Positions 1 through 12,700 of a DNA stretch of 60,000 bases are shown here, piece by piece. A program made the translations under genes and the position numbers. Below the pieces are notes generated by a model, which saw only the letters and a program-made list of their open reading frames with translations, did no database searches and had not been told where the DNA came from. How positions within the stretch are numbered: position 1 is the first letter of the stretch; every line of letters begins with the position of its first letter. The DNA is from Tubiluchus corallicola (taxonomy: Eukaryota > Priapulida > Priapulimorpha > Priapulimorphida > Tubiluchidae): positions 250,001 through 310,000 of the forward strand of contig JAQGDQ010000208.1 in NCBI GenBank assembly GCA_030141605.1, written 5' to 3'.

Positions 1-160
1 TAAGATTTTTCTGAGTAGGCCTCTGTGAACAGGGCTGAGGCAGTCACCTTGAGGAAGGCCAGCGTTAGTTTTGCAAGTTCTTGCTATAATATTGTCTAGT
101 ATGCTACATAAACGCCACTTCATCATCATCCAATGAATCATACGTCCAGGGACATGATTC
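1..160 (-). mobile_element. LINE reverse transcriptase palm fragment, cut by window edge
   Basis: Read on the minus strand, this stretch encodes pieces of a non-LTR reverse transcriptase: an acidic stretch (SLDDDEVAFM), then TNAGLPQGDCLSP, then after a one-base shift LFTEAYSEK. The PQGDxLSP(V)LF block is a conserved fingers/palm motif of LINE reverse transcriptases. At least two frame changes are needed, so it is a relic. It runs off the left edge. On the minus strand the core domain should precede the C-terminal domain, yet the C-terminal piece (180-769) lies upstream of it, so these are two separate insertions or a rearranged one. Confidence 0.6.
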
Positions 161-179
161 TGCTCACCTCCCTATGCCA

Positions 180-769
180 GTACTCCCTGCTCGCCGCGAT
201 GCCCCGAGTGGATTTCTTTCTAAGGATCAGTGCCTGAAGTGTCTAAATCTTTCTGTGCAAAATCTAAATATGTTAACATTTATCCTCCAGCAGGCTTTTT
301 TAGCTATTTATATGGCTTGTTGAAGAGCTATCTTCACTGGAATATTATTACTTCACTGGTATTATCAGGTAGTCTAAGCATATGCCCAATCCATCTTAAA
401 AGGCGTCTTTTTGTTTTTCTTGTCCAAGGTTCTTCTTTTATTTTTTCATATAGATTTGTTTGAAATTTTCTTGGGCCATCTAATACCCAAAATGTTTCTG
501 TAATTTCGCTTTTGAAACGCATCGATTTCAGCTTTATCATTTGCTTTTAATGTCCAGAACTCACAGTTATACAGAAATACAGTTTCAACTAAGGCCGAGA
601 ATATTCTAATTTTTGTTTCCAAAGAAATCTTCCTATTCTCAAAAACTTCTGTGAGTTTTGGGTAAGCTGATAATGCCATTATCTTCCGTCTTGATATGTC
701 ATTTTCTGTTGCCAGCAGACTACCGAGATACTTGCATCTTTGCCATGATTCATCACCATTACTTTGCAC
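180..769 (-). pseudogene. LINE reverse transcriptase C-terminal region, broken
   Basis: The minus-strand translation reads RCKYLGSLL at about 735-700, then a region with FLYNCEFWTL, RWPKKISNKS, LYEKIKEEPW and RRLLRWIGHMLRLPDNT. This block order is typical of the C-terminal part of endonuclease/reverse transcriptase LINEs in invertebrate genomes (YLGSL, FLYNSELWTL, RWP..ISN..LY, RRRLRWLGHLLRLP). A frameshift near 446-480 splits it into two overlapping frames, and further stops lie downstream (ALQQAI then a stop). No start, endonuclease or polymerase core is attached on the upstream side, so it is a 5'-truncated dead copy. The clade assignment is from memory of motif order, not from a search. 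Confidence 0.7.
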
Positions 770-815
770 AAAACATTTAATGCTTTTCGAAATTCGAACG
801 GTTGAACTTGATTAT

Positions 816-1015
816 GGCAACCATGGCAACCCATAGATTTAAATGCCGCGCGTGCGCAGAATTTAGCAATCGTAGTTTTCGACTCCTAGCAACGTTGCTA
901 GAGAAGCGCGATATGGACGCGGTCAGCTGAAGGAAGGAAAGTTCCGATTCTTTTTTTGGATTGGATGTGATGCTGAGTGCTGGCATAGTAGCATGTCCAG
1001 TTTTCGCTGGACAAA
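816..1015. promoter_or_regulatory. CpG-rich patch with repeated RFX-like half-sites
   Basis: In an otherwise AT-rich window this patch is rich in G, C and CpG (around 845-915). It contains two direct copies of GGCAAC (816-821 and 825-830) and a perfect 16-base palindrome CTAGCAACGTTGCTAG at 886-901. GGCAAC and AGCAAC fit the RGYAAC half of the X-box bound by RFX factors, but the half-sites are in direct or everted order rather than the normal facing order, so binding is uncertain. The patch lies between transposon relics. It could be a promoter of an unseen transcript or the 5' region of an old mobile element. Confidence 0.25.
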
Positions 1016-1249
1016 CTGCTGTGTGTTGCTACCTGTTTTGATGGCAGATTTATTTCAGAAATCTGCCAGCCAAATGTTTGCAGTAGAAGTATTGAGCATT
1101 TTCTAAATTTTAACGATCATGATGGTGAGTGCTTTTTAAAAATTCGTAAAAAAATTATGAGTACAGTTTTGTACACCTTTAATAAAAGATGCTGTGACAT
1201 CAGTTATTTTCCTAAATTCTTGACAAATGCATATAACGTGACAATGAAA

Positions 1250-2860
1250 AAGATTACAGTATTATTACTATTAATGATCAGCAGTTGGGATCCCACAGGG
1301 AGATCCACTTGGACCATTATTTTTGCTATTAAAGAGATGACAGAACATCTTGAAGTTTCTTTTAATATTTAGTACCTTGATGATGGTACTATTGGTGGTT
1401 CAGTTTTTGAGGGCACACCAACTTTATGTTAGGTCTTTGTTCAAATCCAAATAAATGTGAGGTTAATCCATGTAACAATCTTAATTCCGAACAGCTTCAG
1501 CAATCAATTTCCTCATTCCAATAACAATTATGTTCTTTCAGGAATGAAAATAGTGTCTCCTGATGAAGCAGCTATGTTAGGTGCACCTTTGGGAGATGAT
1601 GCCATGGTTTCTGTTCTTGTAAAAAATTAGATCAGTTAACACTCCTTGGTTTTTGGCTTAGCTTATTAGTTGCTCATAATGCACTATACCTGCTTTGACA
1701 TTGTTTCTGTATTCCAGAATTAGTCCATATTTTGAGATCTTCTCGGGTTTTCCAATATAATGTACTTAGCTGTTATGATTCTGTTCTTCATGAAACTCTT
1801 CAGACTATACATTAATATGTCTGATTCAGTATAATTACAAGCTTCCTTGCCAGTTTCCAAAGGTGGTCATGGTATAAAAAGTGCCACATGGCTATCTCTT
1901 CCTGCCCTTCTTGCATCAGCTAGTGGTTCTGCTTCTTAGTACTAGAAATCCTTTCTAGAGTTCCCACCTTTAACATTTATACTGCATTAGATATAGCTAA
2001 ATCAGTCTGGGCAGAAAAGGTTGAAAAATTTGTTACAACTTTACCTGATTCAACTTCGCAAAAATTTTGAGACAAACCTCTAATTTGAGCATCTTTTGAT
2101 AGTTTGTTTGCCAGGACTTCTTCTGAAGCTCATAAAGCATAGCCATTAGCAATACCTTCTAGTCATGCTGATGCACACGGCTTGAGGCCTTACCCTTTTC
2201 TTCACTGCTCTGCATTTAGGTGATAATCAATTGTGCATTGCTGCAGCGCTTCGATTAGGTGCATATGTTTGTCATCCTCATCAATGCAAATGTGGAACTT
2301 TTGTAGATAGTTCAGGATTCCAAGGCCTAAGTTGTTTAAAAAGCAGTGGTCGGTTTTCAAGACATCTGGCTGCCAGCGAAATAATTTGGTCATGCCTTAA
2401 CCTCTGCTCATGTTCTTTCAGTATTAGAGCCCACATGTTTGTCTTTGTCAGATGGCAACTGGCCTGATGGCATGACTTTGATCCCTTGGATCAAGGGTCG
2501 GTCTCTTCTTTGACATTTTAATTGTATTGATACATTGGACCCTCACATTTGGCTGGCTCCTCTAGTTATGCTGGTTAGCCGAAAACAAAAAATGTACGAA
2601 ATACAACAGTCTTTTGCCAAATTTCAATTTTGTACCAATTGCCGTTGAAACTTTTGGCACTATTGGCACAGAAGGAAAAAATTTATTAGTACTTTAGGCA
2701 AATGAATTCAATGTGCCACAGGGCAGACTAGGACTACAAGCTTTTTATTCCTGTACTTATCTGTTGCCTTGCAAAGAGGTAATGCGATAAGCATTATGGG
2801 AACAATCCCTCCATCTGAAAGGCTTGAAGAATTTATGAACCTCCTTCAATATTAATATTT
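1250..2860 (+). pseudogene. Decayed YLDDG-type reverse transcriptase element
   Basis: Fragments appear in consistent order on the plus strand across changing frames. They are GIPQGDPLGPLF (about 1280-1320), a helix-like stretch ending YLDDGTIGG (about 1370-1400), a region around 1690-1950 resembling the palm/thumb tail (LPVSKGGHGIKSA, LSLPALLAS), and then 2255-2400, which encodes RLGAYVCHPHQCKCG, GLSC and SGRFSRH. Near 2455-2540 come WPDGMTLIPW and CIDT, and near 2775-2850 QRGNAISIMG. The order RT, cysteine knuckle, PDG..D is that of a reverse transcriptase followed by a nuclease-like C-terminus, as in LINEs with a restriction-like endonuclease. There are many stops and frameshifts, and the knuckle histidine appears to be replaced by Q. 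It is clearly dead. The family call is inference. Confidence 0.6.
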
Positions 2861-2869
2861 CACTTTATT

Positions 2870-3778
2870 GACCTCTTATCTTTGACTGTAGCAAAAATCT
2901 CATTTTTCAGAAGATCACTTCACGATAAAACATTAATAAGGTGTCTATTTTTTATCAGTCTATCCACTGCTCATTTTTACATTGTAATAATACTTGTAAT
3001 ATGATATTTATTGTCAGATAATTGAGGAGTTTATTATTTATGTTTTTAAACATTCTGTAGAGATCAGTGTTAAATGTACAGTAATATATATTCATATGAT
3101 TTATATAATAAAGAAGAATCATTTCTTTTTCTTCTTATTTTTAAGGATTTTAGTTATTTTTACAGTTAAAATACTGTTAACTATCATGTAAACGAAATTA
3201 GTTATTGTGACACTTTTTGACTATTGTGAGAAAAATATGCTCATCGCAGTCTCTGACCTCACCTCACACATACATATAATGGTATCGATACAACCTCACA
3301 CTTATAATCATGTTTAAATAGTCTAGTCTTAGTTAGTCTTTATTATGTTAAACTTAATTACAGTACAAAACCAATTTTTGCTAATGGCAGATGTATTTTT
3401 CATTTTTACTATTTTAGGTTCTGAGATGTTCTGATAATGTTGAAAATAGGCATTGTTTTGTTTGACTTTAAAAACAGAGGTGTCACGGTACTTGCTGTTT
3501 TGACTTCTTTAAACACTGCTTTAAACTTTAAATTATGCTGCATTAGTAATGACTGGTAGTTTCTTGCAGTTTTGAGGATTTTAACCAGCTTGCGTACAAG
3601 TGAAAACATTTTTGTTCCAATTTATTCATGACGGCCACATTTTGAATGGTTTATAAAAGATTAACATTTTTGTACAAAAGCTAAATGTCTCACTGTGTCT
3701 GTTTGACAAGTAACAGGTAAAACATAGACACAGTAAACTGGGAAACAGATAAGTGAGAGACTTAGGATCAGAATACTA
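2870..3778. other. AT-rich gap upstream of DNase I gene
   Basis: No coding signal seen. It must hold the promoter and 5' UTR of the DNase I gene if the start exon at 3779 is right, but I cannot place a transcription start. A phrase around 3205-3240 (GACTATTGTGAGAAAAATATG) recurs near 19832-19852, which hints at a low-copy repeat. Confidence 0.3.
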
Positions 3779-6700
3779 ATGAAAATGGTAAGTATATCTG
3801 TGGCTACTACAACCAGACACAAGCATGTAATTGCTAACACATTATGTTATCTTTGTGGCTTTGCTGTCGTTGGCCTATGATTTGAAGAGCCTGGTATGAA
3901 AGTTTGTTGAAACACTATCAGCACAAAATTTCTGAAATACTTCATTTTGTCTTTCTACTTTTGCAAATTTGTATTCGCTGCAGTTATTTTAAAATTAGTT
4001 GAAATTTATGTTCGAAGAAAATAGAATTTATTGATAATCATCTTCTGGATCTATTAGGCATTTGTGTAACCTCATATACTGCAGCAGTATAGCTCTTATA
4101 TCTACAGTTACTACAGGAATTTAAGCCTTTTGCTTGTGATGGACCCAGAACTGTGTGTAAGAGCACATTGACTTCAATTGTGCCAACACTCCCCCTCCGT
4201 CACATTGGTTACATCTTACTTGTGACATAGGCATTACAACTTACTGTTAGTCTCTGCCCAATCTGGGTTCCCATGTTGTAAGACAGCTGTCACATTACTA
4301 CCTTTAGCTGATGTGTCTGTTGCTATGAAACTTCTTTACTGCTTTCAATAAAATAGGTTACTTTGCCTAAATCTGTGCAGTTTTGGTACTTTCTACAGTT
4401 ACTACAGGAATTTAAGCCTTTGCTTGTGATGGGCCCAGACAACTGTGACTGATGACCAATGATTAGTTCTACAACAATATACCGTTATAACAATAGGCTA
4501 GTTCTTCCTTAGTGTGAGATATGAAGAAATAAACTATGACTTCCTGATATTGTTTTGCAACAGTGATGGACTGCTACACACTGCGTTAAACTTAATTCAA
4601 TGTACTTAATTGTGTACACAAACTATTCAATACTTAAGTTTGTTTCTTTTTACAGGCTGTCTCATCTTGCTTTCAGTTTGGCTCCTCTCTACTATGCAAA
4701 CCCAAACTTGTAAGTACATTGCTTTGATCACTATTTGTATTTTTTGTAAAGGAATTATTGAAATGTATAGATCTATATTTTCAGTTTAATAATTATATTT
4801 TTTGTATGATAAAATCTTGCCATTCATCTTCAGTGTGCAAGCCTCAAACTCAGCTGCATGCTAGTTTTGAATAATAATTGCACAGGCAAAGACAGTTGCA
4901 TTACACCTTAAAGTCAACTTTTTATAGATTTACTTCCATTTAAGGAAAGTTTTATAAATTGGTCATTTTTGATTAATGACTTTTGCCGTTAATAAACCTA
5001 CTAGTAGCAAAACAATAGCTGCTGTTAGTTATAGTTTATTTTATTTTCAAAAAAATGCTGGCACATGTATGAGCTTCTTGTGTGGATCTAATGTTTCTGC
5101 AGTTTCAGCACATACAAACAACCACGTGTAATGAATACATGGTACTGTTGGTAAAACCTACTACATGCATTCTTTGTTCATAATATGTGATATCAGCTTC
5201 TTCCTCTCCTATAATTGAGTTGTATTTTTCTGATTAAAGCTTACTGGAATATTCCTGCCATTTTTGGATTTTTTTCAAGTTAAAATTTAGGATATCCTAA
5301 TAATCCTAACAGTAGAGGGCCTGGAATAGTAGTGCTCAATGCATTTGACTAATAAGTACCATCTTTGGGATACACTTTAAATACAGGCATTATTTTGTTT
5401 GCAGATGCCAGACAATAACTTAATGCTTGCAGAGTACGTGTGTGGTCACTATTGTCTAGAATCTAGATGAAATATGAAATTTCCTTTGTGTCAGATTTCC
5501 ACTGTGTTAGATTTCTTTTTTAGCTGTGATTTTTTGTTGCTAATTCCACTGACATTACCCATGTGAAATTCATGTAACTTAAACATAATTTTCTTAGACA
5601 TAATTTCATAATTGTAGGCAATGCTGCATTTTTTGTGAACATATAGTTTTTAAGTGTACATAAGTCTGGGAAGTTATAATCAGTAGGTCTGTTTTAGGGA
5701 TGACATGAAATGGCTCTTGGAAATGAGAAGATGAACATCAGTTATTTGAACTGTATTATTTGAGTTGCATAAAGATGAATTTGCTAAAGCTAAAGTTGGA
5801 CTTAGTAATAACTTTTCAGTTTTTGTACACGCTATCCATAACTTATTGGTAGGCTGAATAAATTTTAATTTAACTTACTATTTTTTTTGCAGATTAAAAC
5901 ATCAAAAACGTTGCTTTTACTTGCATTAGTGTTTTCAAGCATTTTGGGTGCAACAGCTTGGTCTTGGTGGGACTTCATTTTTCCGGGTGGATCTTCCTGC
6001 TCTGGACTTAGCATCTTGTCCTGGAACATCCAGATTCTTGGTCGAAAGAAAATTTCTAATGAGAGAGTTATAGATATAGTCACCAAGGTGAATTTCTTTA
6101 CAGTTTGCACATAATTTTTGATATCTGACATAAGAGAGTAGTTCTGCTAAGGAGAGAGGATATTTAGGCGGCAGCTGTTCGAGCTTGGCCGTTTGGGCAC
6201 CGGACTCTATGACATGAGACATGCGTTGATGCATATGTTATGTGACTTGATCATGCAAGAGTACATTATTTCTGCTTTGTGCCACAAATCATGCTGCCTA
6301 ATAGGCTAAAATAAGTGTGGAATTCTCATCCACCGCCTGCCTGATTATCATGTAACTTTTAAAACATCTAATTTTTTGTAAGAAATAAATAAATATTTTC
6401 GCAAGTGCGATTGTGTAAAATTAGAAATAACTATATGTAATATAACTCACCTAGCATGTGAAAGAACAGTGCTGCTGAACACATTTATATCTTGCATTTC
6501 GCAAAAAATACAACAAAAATGCAGTTATTGTCGATCTTGATATTGATAAGCATTCATCATTTAATTGGCTTACTAACTGATCTGGCTATAATCGTTTTCG
6601 AATTGTAAGCAACTAATAAACTAAACAATGCATTCTTGGTCCATTTCTTCTAAAGGGCCCAATCAAAAGGACCGCACATTGTTTCAGCGGGAGTTTTCTA

Positions 6701-9700
6701 CATTGTACTGGTATATGAGCCACATAGTAATTGTCCTAAATTCTTACTGTGTCGATTATGTGCACTTATTTCATTAACGACAACAACAAAAAAGAAAAGG
6801 AAATAACAAGACCATTCCTCGTTTTTGCAATACGTAATTTCATTGCAGATCTTATACTGCTGTTATGTCGGATAATTTTGGTGTGTATGGATTTTTTTGG
6901 TGAAGCACATTTCTGCAGTTTACTAGTTTTGTGATGCGCTAGAGACTTTTGAAATATCCTGCTATAATATTTTAATAAAATATATAATGTAAACTTGAGG
7001 TATCACCTGCTTTCGTTTAAAAGCTACTCGTAAAATACTGAATTAAGGTGAAAAACGAGAAAATACATCCAATTGACTGGTTTAATTACTATATTTAAGC
7101 ATACGTTTAGTTTTGTGAAGTCATGATTCCTAAAAAAATCTTTGAAAATTACTAAATTACAGTGAATCAGTAAAATTTTCATAAACAAAAATAAAAAATT
7201 AGGTGCAACATTAAATTTTATTGGTGCCCAAATGTCTCATGCCCAAGTCATGCCCAAATGTCTCATGCCCATATGCACATGCCCATCTGCTACATTTGCC
7301 ATAATAATTTGGGTCTAGCAGGCAAACTTGAGACTAATCAGAGAGTCGAAATGCCTGTACTTACAGTAGGAAGGGGATATTGTATCGCCTTCATCACCTT
7401 TGCATTAAAAGTGACTTGCCAATCTCGGCTCCAATTTCAAATCCAGTTCAGGCATGTGGGATCCTTCTAATTGGATTATATGGCTAATACATTGTCCAGT
7501 CTTAACTGTTTTAAGTATTCTATGATGTGGCTTAATGCTAGAATGACTTTTGAAGTATGTTTGGTCACAAAAAAGTCAGCTAGTACAATTCTTACTTGTT
7601 TGAAATGCCCAGGTTAGTCAAAAAGAAAATTTTTAATAAATTTAATAATTTGCTCCGACTGCTAGCTAAGAAGTCACCATGCTATCAGAAACTCCTGATC
7701 GCAATTATTAACAGGTTAGAATTTATAGTTGTATTCTCTGGTGTGCATTTTTAGTTTTTATACATCTTTTGGCCCAGACTTGTGTGTAAGTTGCTTAACA
7801 CAAGTTTATTTTTTTGCCTGTAGGTTTATGTGTTTTTATGATGTCATAATTAGCAATTTAGCTGCTTCTGGTTTTTAGTTATTTATAATTATAGGCCACA
7901 CTATTTTATGGTATGAAATGTTAATATTTCTTTCAACTTTTAGGTCATGAAGGAACACGATATTATTTTGGTTCAGGAAATTCGTGATGCTGAGGAAACG
8001 GTTCCTGGTCTCCTGCTAGATGCTTTAAAGTAAAGCATTTTACTTCTTATTTTTGAAGGCATATTTAAATATAAAACACTGAAAAACATATGAATCAATT
8101 AGAATAATGGACAAGTATAATTATCCATTATGTTTGTTATGGTAAAACTATGATTGTTTTGCAATATTATATTGTGTGCGACAAAATTGTAAAGACAAAT
8201 GTTGTACTAGCTATCTGCAAACTTCTTATTCTGCAGCAGAACTTAATTAGAATAAACTGTGAAAATTACTGTTGCCTAAAAATATTGCAGTACTAAGTTA
8301 ATAGTACTGTGACTAATGAAGTAAATTTACACAATTTTACTGTTTCACCGATATGTCTATGCTCTGTATCAGGCTATTTGAACGTCGTCCATTTGCTTTT
8401 AAAAAACGAATATCTTAGAAATCCTGTATATTGCAGTAATGATGTGTATGCTGAACTTTTTTCCAGTGGAAAATCGGCAAATTCATTTTTAAACCAGTGC
8501 TGAAGGCATTTTTTATGTTAAGCTGAAATCACCAGTTTGTACGTGAATATGTCAGTCCACTGTATGCGATTGATGAAAAAAATTTAAAACGAGCTACATC
8601 GTGCAAAAGTGCTAGCACGACATTACTGGTATTTCAAGCCATGCTGCTGTCTTATTGCAGCGTGTTTAAATTTGCGGATTTCTGATCATTCTTGCCTTTT
8701 AAATTTGTACTGCCAGGGCTGCCTTGTGCCGCTCAAAAGAGTGATCATTTTTACGTTTTCCAAATGATGAAATTATAAGGAATAGTTGATACATAGGTGA
8801 GATCGACAAGAAAAGACCTGTGGAGGGCAGATTGATGGAATTTGCTGGCTTTGGCCATTGGTGGACTTTATACGTGACGGAAAATAAATGTTGTTTTTTG
8901 ACTTTGTCTATGTCATAACTACTTAATGACTTTTCACACACTTTCAATTTTGTTAATAATTATGGTGGCTGAACAACCTACTAACAAGTGTGCTGTTGCT
9001 AATATCACCAAGTTAACAAATTTCAGATTCTCTGTTAAACTGAACTGCAAACATGTGTAAGTTGTAGTACACATAATAATGACAGATATTCATAGTTATG
9101 CTTAGTTAAGAATTTTCTTGTTCAACATTGCTGTCTTATAGCTTGTTAGCAGTGTTGAGAAACTAAGTTTGTGCAATTTTCATTTCTAACCATATTACAT
9201 AATAGAATGAAGCTTTTTTGTGCTTCTCTTTTGATTCCGACCAAATATACTACCTGTACACACAAAAATGATTACTGATATATTATAAATTAGATAATTG
9301 AAATATTAGCATTTCTGCAAAAAATCTTAAGGGTCTTGCCCCGAAGAGGTCTTATGCCCCACCCTATCTTAAAACTGTTTTATATACTAATAAGGATTAA
9401 TTAAAACAGGAGCTATGGAAATCATAAAAAAGGTATATATCCTGTGTGAAAAAGCTACACCACGTAAGATATAATATCAGTGAAAAAATAACAATAAGTC
9501 AACATAAAGTTAACATAAAGAAGCAGTTTTTGAAAGTGACTGTAGTATATATATATATATATTGTATTGGACACTGTAAAAGAGGCAAGATGAAAATATC
9601 ACGAGTAATGACATTGTAGAAAATGCACAAAAAATAGCGATATATTTACTTTTCCCATTTTTATCTGCATTCATAATTTTTGGGCATTCTGCAAAAAGAA

Positions 9701-12700
9701 GCCAGTGGGTTCCTATCATTTGAACTTTTGAAAAAAGATTTTCTTTTGTCAAAATCCATTTTTTATTTTGGCTGAAAGGCCACTTTTCATATGAAGATCA
9801 AAAAGGGTGGGGCTGAAGCCCCCTAGCCCTATCCCTGTGCACGGCCCTGATTTAAATTTAACCAAGAATGTTATGATTGTCCGCTAATTAAGCTATCATA
9901 ATGATAATAATATTTACTTTTAAATCACAGATTTGATTCGCCGGTGTACTCTTCACCATTATATTGTTCTTACAGCTCAATGAAATACCATACAAGACTT
10001 AACTCATAGTTTCCATACAGCTACAGATTAACAAGTAAATTGGTTATTTCCTACTCGATGTATCCCAACTTTAGCTTTGACAGTCTTCGATACATAGTCT
10101 CGTGTAATTTGCATAAATTCAGCAAGAAAAATCCTGATACAGTAGCATTTCATTTACCAGTGACGTCATGCCGAAACTAAAACAGCTTATTTCTGCTTGT
10201 AGATTATGGCATGGTTATCAGCAATGTCTAAACTGCAATTCATATTTGGCCTTCCGTGCTGCTTTAAAGTCACATGGCTGTTCACATGATTTCAAACTAA
10301 ATTAGATTATAATTTTTACATTATTCTTTGTTTAATAACCACATACATGCGTATTAGCTTATGTTCAGTTGAATTTTAGCTACGACAACTATTGAAGCGA
10401 GAGCAACGATTTGCCGAATCAGAACTGGAGGAAACCGCCTTTTAACTAGAAAAGGTTTTGTTTAATCGAGTGTTTGAATGTTTTGCTTTAATGAAGTGAT
10501 TTGTATCATAACACTCGACATTTTGCCATATGTATGTGTTACTGACTATCAATTAGCAAACCTAAGCAACAAACTAGCAGCAGCTAATTAGCTCAAGTTG
10601 CGAGAGATGATCTGCTGTTACACAAACAATTAGGCACTTAGCTATAAGATGAAAGTGCATTAATTAAGCCTGCTAAGACTTCACGCCGAAATACAGCTCT
10701 ATGTCTGTAAAACACTATAGGCAGGAGTAATTACCCGTACATATTTGTTTATGTCTACAGCACTAGACAGGGGCTAACTGGATAGTACAGCTTAGAAAAT
10801 GATTGCACCAGGTGGCGTTTACAAAATTCGTAAAAATATGCAAGTGTACATAACTTTCATTGATCCCAGTGTAATCTAATTTACAGATGAGAGAATTTGT
10901 AACTTCTTTTAAGACCATTTTTCTTGCATCACTTGAAAAGCTTCGTTACATTAATTGGTACATTACTTAATTATTTTTTATTTTAAATTGCTTTGTGAGT
11001 TACCAGACTTGCCACTTGTATATTATTAGAATTGTTAGACTAATGTTCAATACACTTTAATAATGTTGTAATGAGTAGCATTGATAATCACTGCAAATTA
11101 CTAGGCCATACTTCTCGGCTCTTACCGTTTTAATTCGAGTCTTATGATTTTAAGTCATTTTTACTGTCTTAAGTACCCCTTTGCTCTCTCAAGGTAAATA
11201 AAAAGATCAACAAATTTTAATAACACAGAATAAAACTAAAAGAAATACGAAACTTCTTCTGCGAATCACTTTTTAGATTTCCGTCACATCCAAGCTGTTT
11301 AAACGAAAAATAACGATCACAACCTACTTTTATATTTGCAATGTAAAATCTCTAATTCTCTTAAATCTATGATCAACTGTCTAACTTTGTGTAATATGAG
11401 TTTGTTTAACTCAAATATGAATAACGAAAGTAACAAGTGCCAGTTAATGTGAAATATGCTGACTAGAAACTGATTGGCTCCTTACATGTTGAATAACTGC
11501 AAAACATGATGCATTGTATAATTGGCACTTCACAAATTAAATTGCTGTGGTGTTATTGTGTTAGACTAAAATCACTAAGTTGTTTGATTTTATTTTTAGT
11601 GCTGCTGCCGGAAGTAATGCTTACGGTTTAGTTGCCAGTCGCCGTGCGGGTTCGACCATTTCAAAAGAGCAATATGCCATCTACTACAGGTAAAGACCGT
11701 TGAGTTGATTTATAATTGCCACATCCTATCATTCTGGTTTCTGTTTTATTTATGGAAGTTAAAAAGTGTAATGTAATACAGTAGGCATGCTTAATAGACT
11801 CACTTTGGGACAGACGTGTTTTGGCCCAATTAACCGACTGAAGCTATTAACCGATGGGTATTACAGGTATAGAAGCATGAGAGTCATCAGTTTACTGTGC
11901 ACTGCAAAGGTTTTTAATGAATTTTAAAAACGAAATAATGCCTAAATTCCTTTGTGCATTTAAAAATTAGAAAAATATTTTAAAATAGTAATTTATATTG
12001 TGAATTTGCAATAAATTAAAATGTATATATTTTTAAATCACAGGCTTTTCTAAGTCTGTTTATTTGCAAACATTACAATAATTCCTTCAAAGTCGGCTGC
12101 TTCATTTTCTCAGGAAGAAGTTGGCCCACAAAGTTCTCGTAATTATAAAAACGTTGAAAATCTGTTGTGTGTGACTAAAACAGTTTTGAATCGTCTGCTC
12201 GCTTACATTGCCCTTATTTGCTGTACGATGTTTACTCTTGTAAGTCACAAGGAATACCAGCTGATTACTGTACTTGCATCTTTGACTGTTAACTCATTAA
12301 GCCTGAAAACGCGATTTGTAACGAGAGCATCAAAAGGAAACCACTAGGCAAGTGATTAAATGTTTAGCTTCCAGAAATTCTTTGGTTAACAGTGGGCCAG
12401 CGGGTAACAGATTCAAAGCAAAACAGCTACGCTAGAGTATTAGTGCATGACAAACGTACCTGCTTATAAACAAAACAGTAATTAACATGATTGTTTCTGC
12501 ATACATAGTGCACAAAAGGGAAGCAAAAATGGCATAAGAGTAGGAAAGGCTCTTGGCTCATACAAATATCTTATTTTAAGTAGATGAAGGAAAAATATTG
12601 AGTCAATTATGTGGAGTTATTTGAGTCAATTACCGATAGTTTTGATGTACATTTCAATAGAAGCGACCACTTCCAGACGTTTTTGAATCAATTAAGCGAT

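Noticed and set aside
4656-4709. 54-nt in-phase stretch as an extra 5' exon of DNase I
   Set aside because: It lacks an in-frame ATG and would put a non-hydrophobic leader before the signal peptide. The MKM exon at 3779-3787 gives a cleaner start.
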